Positions 5,788-7,856 of a stretch of DNA of 7,856 nt are shown piece after piece. Position numbers and translations under genes: made by a program. The notes under the pieces are model-generated. The model ran no database searches, was not told the DNA's origin, and saw nothing but the letters and a program-made list of their open reading frames with translations. The DNA comes from Rickettsiales bacterium (GTDB lineage Bacteria > Pseudomonadota > Alphaproteobacteria > Rs-D84 > CACZYB01). Where the stretch lies: NCBI GenBank assembly GCA_031288035.1, contig JAITSG010000009.1, positions 1-7,856 of the forward strand, written 5' to 3'. Each line of letters starts with the position of its first letter. Positions within the stretch are counted from its first letter, which is position 1.

Positions 5788-6012
5788 ATCCCTGCGTCCA
5801 AGAGGATGCGGGGCTTTAGAAAGCCCGTCTAATCGCGGCGTTGAATGCGCCGGAACTCTATTCCCGACCCAAGGTCGGGGAGCTTGCGGTTATGTCCAGG
5901 GGGAACCTAAAGACCGCAGGAGTCACTTCGATTGGATGATTTTCTAATTCCCCGACCGCCTTCGGACATAAGGCAGTCTTCATAGAAGAAACGATATGAA
6001 GATTGGATCTAC

Positions 6013-6120
6013 TCCTTTCCCGCGGAGGGACGGACGGTGCTAGGCAGGACGGGACGAGTTATTGTCTTAGCTATACAAACCGCCCCGTCTTCATCCGAAT
6101 CGCCCCTCCGCGGGAAAGGA
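6013..6120 (+). repeat. 17-bp perfect inverted repeat closing a 108-base rod-like fold
   Basis: TCCTTTCCCGCGGAGGG (6013-6029) is exactly complementary to 6104-6120. Inside, CGGA/TCCG (6031-6034/6094-6097), AGGACGGG/CCCGTCTT (6046-6053/6084-6091, one G-U) and TTGT/ACAA (6062-6065/6075-6078) continue the helix with asymmetric internal loops, so the whole unit folds as a rod. The internal pairing argues for an RNA domain over transposon ends. No flanking target-site duplication is visible. Confidence 0.7.
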
Positions 6121-6125
6121 ATTCT

Positions 6126-6167
6126 GCATGCCGCGTCGGCGAGAGCCGGAACTGCATGCCTTATTTA
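6126..6167 (+). terminator. Hairpin at the 3' edge of the RNA region, possible terminator
   Basis: GCATGC (6126-6131) pairs with GCATGC (6154-6159). Across a four-base internal loop, TCGGC (6136-6140) pairs with GCCGG (6145-6149), including a U-G, around a GAGA tetraloop. It is followed by CTTATTTAATG, an interrupted T-rich tail. This is a moderate terminator candidate and would separate the RNA from rarA, whose promoter starts a few bases later; it may instead be a structural domain of the RNA. Confidence 0.4.
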
Positions 6168-6172
6168 ATGCC

Positions 6173-6202
6173 TTGACCGGACGGGGCGGCCGGAGTTAAT
6201 AT
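6173..6202 (+). promoter_or_regulatory. Promoter of rarA, giving a leaderless mRNA
   Basis: TTGACC (6173-6178), 18 bases, then TAATAT (6197-6202). The -10 ends six bases before the rarA ATG, so transcription is expected to begin at about the start codon. There is no Shine-Dalgarno before the ATG; the preceding bases are CCGGTC. An inverted repeat GACCGG (6175-6180)/CCGGTC (6203-6208) brackets the promoter core and may be an operator. Confidence 0.5.
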
Positions 6203-6208
6203 CCGGTC

Positions 6209-7498
6209 ATGGAACTGTTTGAAACGAAGATAGGAACGCCGCTTGCCGAGCGAATCCGCGCCGACAGCCTCGCCGACGTGGTGGGCCAAGAGCATATTCT
6301 CGGCGAAAACGGCATACTCACCAGCCAGCTTAGGACCGGGAACATAAAGTCCATGATACTGTGGGGGCCGCCGGGGTGCGGAAAGACCACGGTCGCGAAG
6401 CTGGTCGCCAAATACGCGGACGCCGAATTCGTCGCGATATCGGCGGTGTTTTCCGGCGTGGCGGAGCTTAAGAAAATCTTTTCCGACGCGGACAACCTTC
6501 GCCGCGCCGGGCGCAGGACGGTCCTGTTCGTGGACGAAATCCACCGGTTCAACCGGGCGCAGCAGGACGGATTCCTCCCGTACGTGGAGGACGGCACGGT
6601 CACCCTTATCGGCGCGACGACGGAAAACCCGAGCTTCGAGCTAAACTCCGCCCTCCTGTCCAGGTGCCAGGTGGTGGTGTTCAGGCGGCTCGACGAGGAC
6701 GCGCTGAAACGCCTTATGGAAAGGGCGGAGGAGGCCGAGGGCAAGAAGCTCCCACTCACGCCGGAGGCGCGCGAGCTGCTTATAGAGGTCTCGGACGGAG
6801 ACGGGCGCTATCTTCTGAACCTCATCGAGGTCATCTACGACTTCTACGGCGCGCACACCATAGACCCGGGCGACCTCGCGGGCATAATACAGACCCGGTT
6901 CCCGAACTACGACAAGGGCGGGGACAACCACTACAACCTCATCTCCGCACTGCACAAAAGCGTGCGGGGAAGCGATCCGGACGCCGCGCTTTACTGGTGC
7001 GCGCGCATGATAGCCGGCGGCGAGGATATGAAATACCTGCTTCGCCGCATGACCAGGATGGCCATAGAGGACATAGGGCTGGCCGAGCCGGCGGCCCTAG
7101 CCCGCGCCATAAACACATGGCAGGCGTACGAAAGACTCGGCTCGCCCGAGGGCGACCTGGCGGTGGGCGAGCTCGCCATATACCTCGCCACGTGTCCGAA
7201 ATCCATCGCTGGTTACGCCGGCTTCGGAGAGGCGATGGGAGCCGCGAAAAAGACGGGCTCGCTCCCGCCCCCGATGCACATACTCAACGCCCCGACCAAG
7301 ATGATGCAGGAGCTAGGCTACGGCGAGGGATACATGTACGACCCGGAGACCAAGGACGGATTTTCCGGACAGAACTATTTCCCGGAGGACATGAAGCGCA
7401 GGGAATTCTACCGCCCGGAGGGAAAGGGATACGAGGCCGAGCTCAAGAAACGCCTCGAATACTGGAAGGAACTCCGCCGGAAAAAAGGCGGGGCATGA
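6209..7498 (+). CDS. rarA: Replication-associated recombination protein A (AAA+ ATPase, MgsA/RarA)
   Basis: This 429-residue protein is full-length RarA/MgsA, related to eukaryotic WRNIP1 and to clamp-loader subunits. It acts at stalled replication forks, working with single-strand binding protein and DNA ends. The N-terminus PLAERIRADSLADVVGQEHI (11-30) is the typical pre-Walker region. Walker A is GPPGCGKTT (53-61), Walker B LFVDEIHRFN (106-115), sensor 1 IGATTENPSFELN (134-146), and LLSRC (149-153) holds the arginine-finger-like position. The C-terminal tetramerisation region ends with the characteristic LGYGEGYMYDP and YFPEDMKRREFY segments. The start is supported by this N-terminal alignment and by the promoter. 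The gene is monocistronic, and the facing minus-strand gene ends 20 bases after its stop. ATA supplies 15 of its 24 isoleucines. Confidence 0.96.
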   Translation: MELFETKIGTPLAERIRADSLADVVGQEHILGENGILTSQLRTGNIKSMILWGPPGCGKTTVAKLVAKYADAEFVAISAVFSGVAELKKIFSDADNLRRAGRRTVLFVDEIHRFNRAQQDGFLPYVEDGTVTLIGATTENPSFELNSALLSRCQVVVFRRLDEDALKRLMERAEEAEGKKLPLTPEARELLIEVSDGDGRYLLNLIEVIYDFYGAHTIDPGDLAGIIQTRFPNYDKGGDNHYNLISALHKSVRGSDPDAALYWCARMIAGGEDMKYLLRRMTRMAIEDIGLAEPAALARAINTWQAYERLGSPEGDLAVGELAIYLATCPKSIAGYAGFGEAMGAAKKTGSLPPPMHILNAPTKMMQELGYGEGYMYDPETKDGFSGQNYFPEDMKRREFYRPEGKGYEAELKKRLEYWKELRRKKGGA

Positions 7499-7518
7499 CG
7501 GATGGGGACGCCGAGGAT

Positions 7519-7722
7519 TCAGCGGCAGCCTCTTGCCAAATCCACGAAATCCGAAACGTCTATCTCCATGCCGTCCTTCGTAGTCCAGTAATACCGGCTG
7601 CCAGCCTCGTCGATGCATTCCATCTTTTTGCATATAGGCCGATAGTTCCTGAAACAACAGTCCGAACAGGCGCCCATGCCGGTCGGATTCCTAACCACCT
7701 TGTCTTTCCAACCGGACGCCAT
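7519..7722 (-). CDS. Small cysteine-rich protein of unknown function
   Basis: This 67-residue frame carries a cluster C19-x2-C22-C23-x7-C31-x4-C36, plus C66 near the end, a spacing that could bind zinc or an iron-sulfur cluster. The C-terminal half is mixed, with YYW and an acidic VSDFVDL stretch. The cysteine pattern and codon choice (ATA, AGG, GGC) look coding. AGGG at 7734-7731 lies eight bases before the ATG as a usable ribosome binding site. It begins only ten bases after the stop of the upstream minus-strand gene, so the two are probably one transcript. I do not recognise a family. Confidence 0.6.
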   Translation of the reverse strand: MASGWKDKVVRNPTGMGACSDCCFRNYRPICKKMECIDEAGSRYYWTTKDGMEIDVSDFVDLARGCR

Positions 7723-7732
7723 CCGCGCGGCC

Positions 7733-7856
7733 CTATCCCAGCTCCACCACCGGCACTATCGGCTTCTGCGCTAGGATGTCCTCGAAAAAATTCCCGTTCT
7801 GCGCGATCGGCTTCATGGGCGCGGAAAGCGCGACGGACAGTACTTCCTCGGCCGTC
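7733..7856 (-). CDS. C-terminal end of a probable Lon protease (partial)
   Basis: The window holds the last 40 residues of a minus-strand gene entering from the right edge. They begin TAEEVLSVALSAPMKPI, which resembles the end of ATP-dependent Lon protease, where a helix of the form (I/V)(D/E)EVLxxAL closes the proteolytic domain. Another 20 or so residues follow, ending KPIVPVVELG, a tail that would be a small C-terminal extension. None of the catalytic parts are in view, so the name is a resemblance over about ten residues only. It is followed after ten bases by the small cysteine-rich gene. Confidence 0.45.
   Translation of the reverse strand, partial: TAEEVLSVALSAPMKPIAQNGNFFEDILAQKPIVPVVELG

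Larger units (their letters stand above)
5794..6168 (+). ncRNA. Candidate structured non-coding RNA of about 370 nt, family unknown
   Basis: The segment starts at a strong promoter, lacks a believable protein gene and is packed with complementary segments. In order: GGGCTT/AAGCCC with loop TAGA (5811-5826); CCCGACC/GGTCGGG with loop CAA (5863-5879); TGCGGT/ACCGCA (5885-5890/5913-5918); GCCTT/AAGGC (5958-5974); TCTTCATA/TATGAAGA (5977-5984/5995-6002); a 17-pair helix closing a rod (6013-6029/6104-6120); and a final hairpin with a GAGA tetraloop (6126-6159). The size is close to RNase P RNA or tmRNA, but I see no GAGGAAAGTCC-type core, no T-loop and CCA end, and no tag-coding frame. It also lacks the SRP GGAAGCAGCC loop. 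A 6S-like RNA over part of the segment cannot be excluded. It could be one RNA or two. The 3' end is placed by the last hairpin and is approximate. Confidence 0.45.

Noticed and set aside
5702..5947. Plus-strand frame covering the terminator and the RNA promoter
   Set aside because: It runs straight through the intrinsic terminator and the -10 box and shows no protein-like pattern; the interval is better explained as regulatory and RNA sequence.
6013..6120. Miniature transposable element bounded by 17-bp terminal repeats
   Set aside because: No target-site duplication at either edge and the interior continues to pair as a helix, which favours an RNA fold. Kept open only as an alternative within the finding.
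5794..6168. tmRNA, RNase P RNA or SRP RNA identity for the structured RNA
   Set aside because: No T-loop/CCA or tag-coding frame (tmRNA, including the permuted two-piece form), no GAGGAAAGTCC or ACAGAA-type cores (RNase P RNA), and no GGAAGCAGCC loop (SRP RNA) could be found on either strand.

Overview
The window is GC-rich, densely coding bacterial DNA. It looks chromosomal and alphaproteobacterial: the L34 protein carries the alphaproteobacterial HGFRARMAT...GGRKVL...RRAKGRK pattern, and the methyltransferase has the LLGGR...(A/S)xxD(S/A)VLL form of the alphaproteobacterial COG4123 family. The genus cannot be fixed from the sequence. An unusual trait is heavy use of ATA for isoleucine despite the high GC: rarA has 15 ATA, 8 ATC and 1 ATT by hand count. 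No transposase, integrase, CRISPR array, tRNA or rRNA was found.

Layout. Positions 1-372 form a divergent regulatory region. Leftwards it serves a gene of which only the first codons are present; that gene has a long, hairpin-rich leader that partly buries its ribosome binding site. Rightwards it drives rpmH-rnpA (L34 and the RNase P protein). A gap of about 240 bases follows where yidD/yidC would be expected in many relatives. Next is rnhA (RNase HI), which overlaps by ATGA a YgjP-type zinc metallohydrolase gene. Converging on these from the right is a two-gene unit on the minus strand: an unidentified multi-spanning membrane protein, then a single reading frame that joins Lgt (prolipoprotein diacylglyceryl transferase) to PgeF (peptidoglycan editing factor, laccase-domain family). 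Divergent from that unit, with interleaved promoters, is a tRNA1(Val)-type N6-adenine methyltransferase gene ending in a clear intrinsic terminator.

Positions 5760-6208 hold no convincing protein gene. They start with a strong promoter and contain a series of perfect or near-perfect helices, including a 17-bp inverted repeat and a possible 8+8-bp pseudoknot. I read this as an unidentified structured RNA of about 370 nt. Next comes rarA (AAA+ replication-recombination ATPase). The right edge has two minus-strand genes: a small cysteine-rich protein and the C-terminal end of a probable Lon protease.

Themes. The window mixes translation and RNA processing (L34, RnpA, TrmN6-like), genome maintenance (RNase HI, RarA) and cell-envelope functions (Lgt-PgeF and its membrane partner). 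rnhA, the methyltransferase gene and rarA each have a -10 box ending 6-8 bases before the ATG, so all three are predicted to be leaderless. rpmH and the minus-strand genes instead have Shine-Dalgarno sequences.
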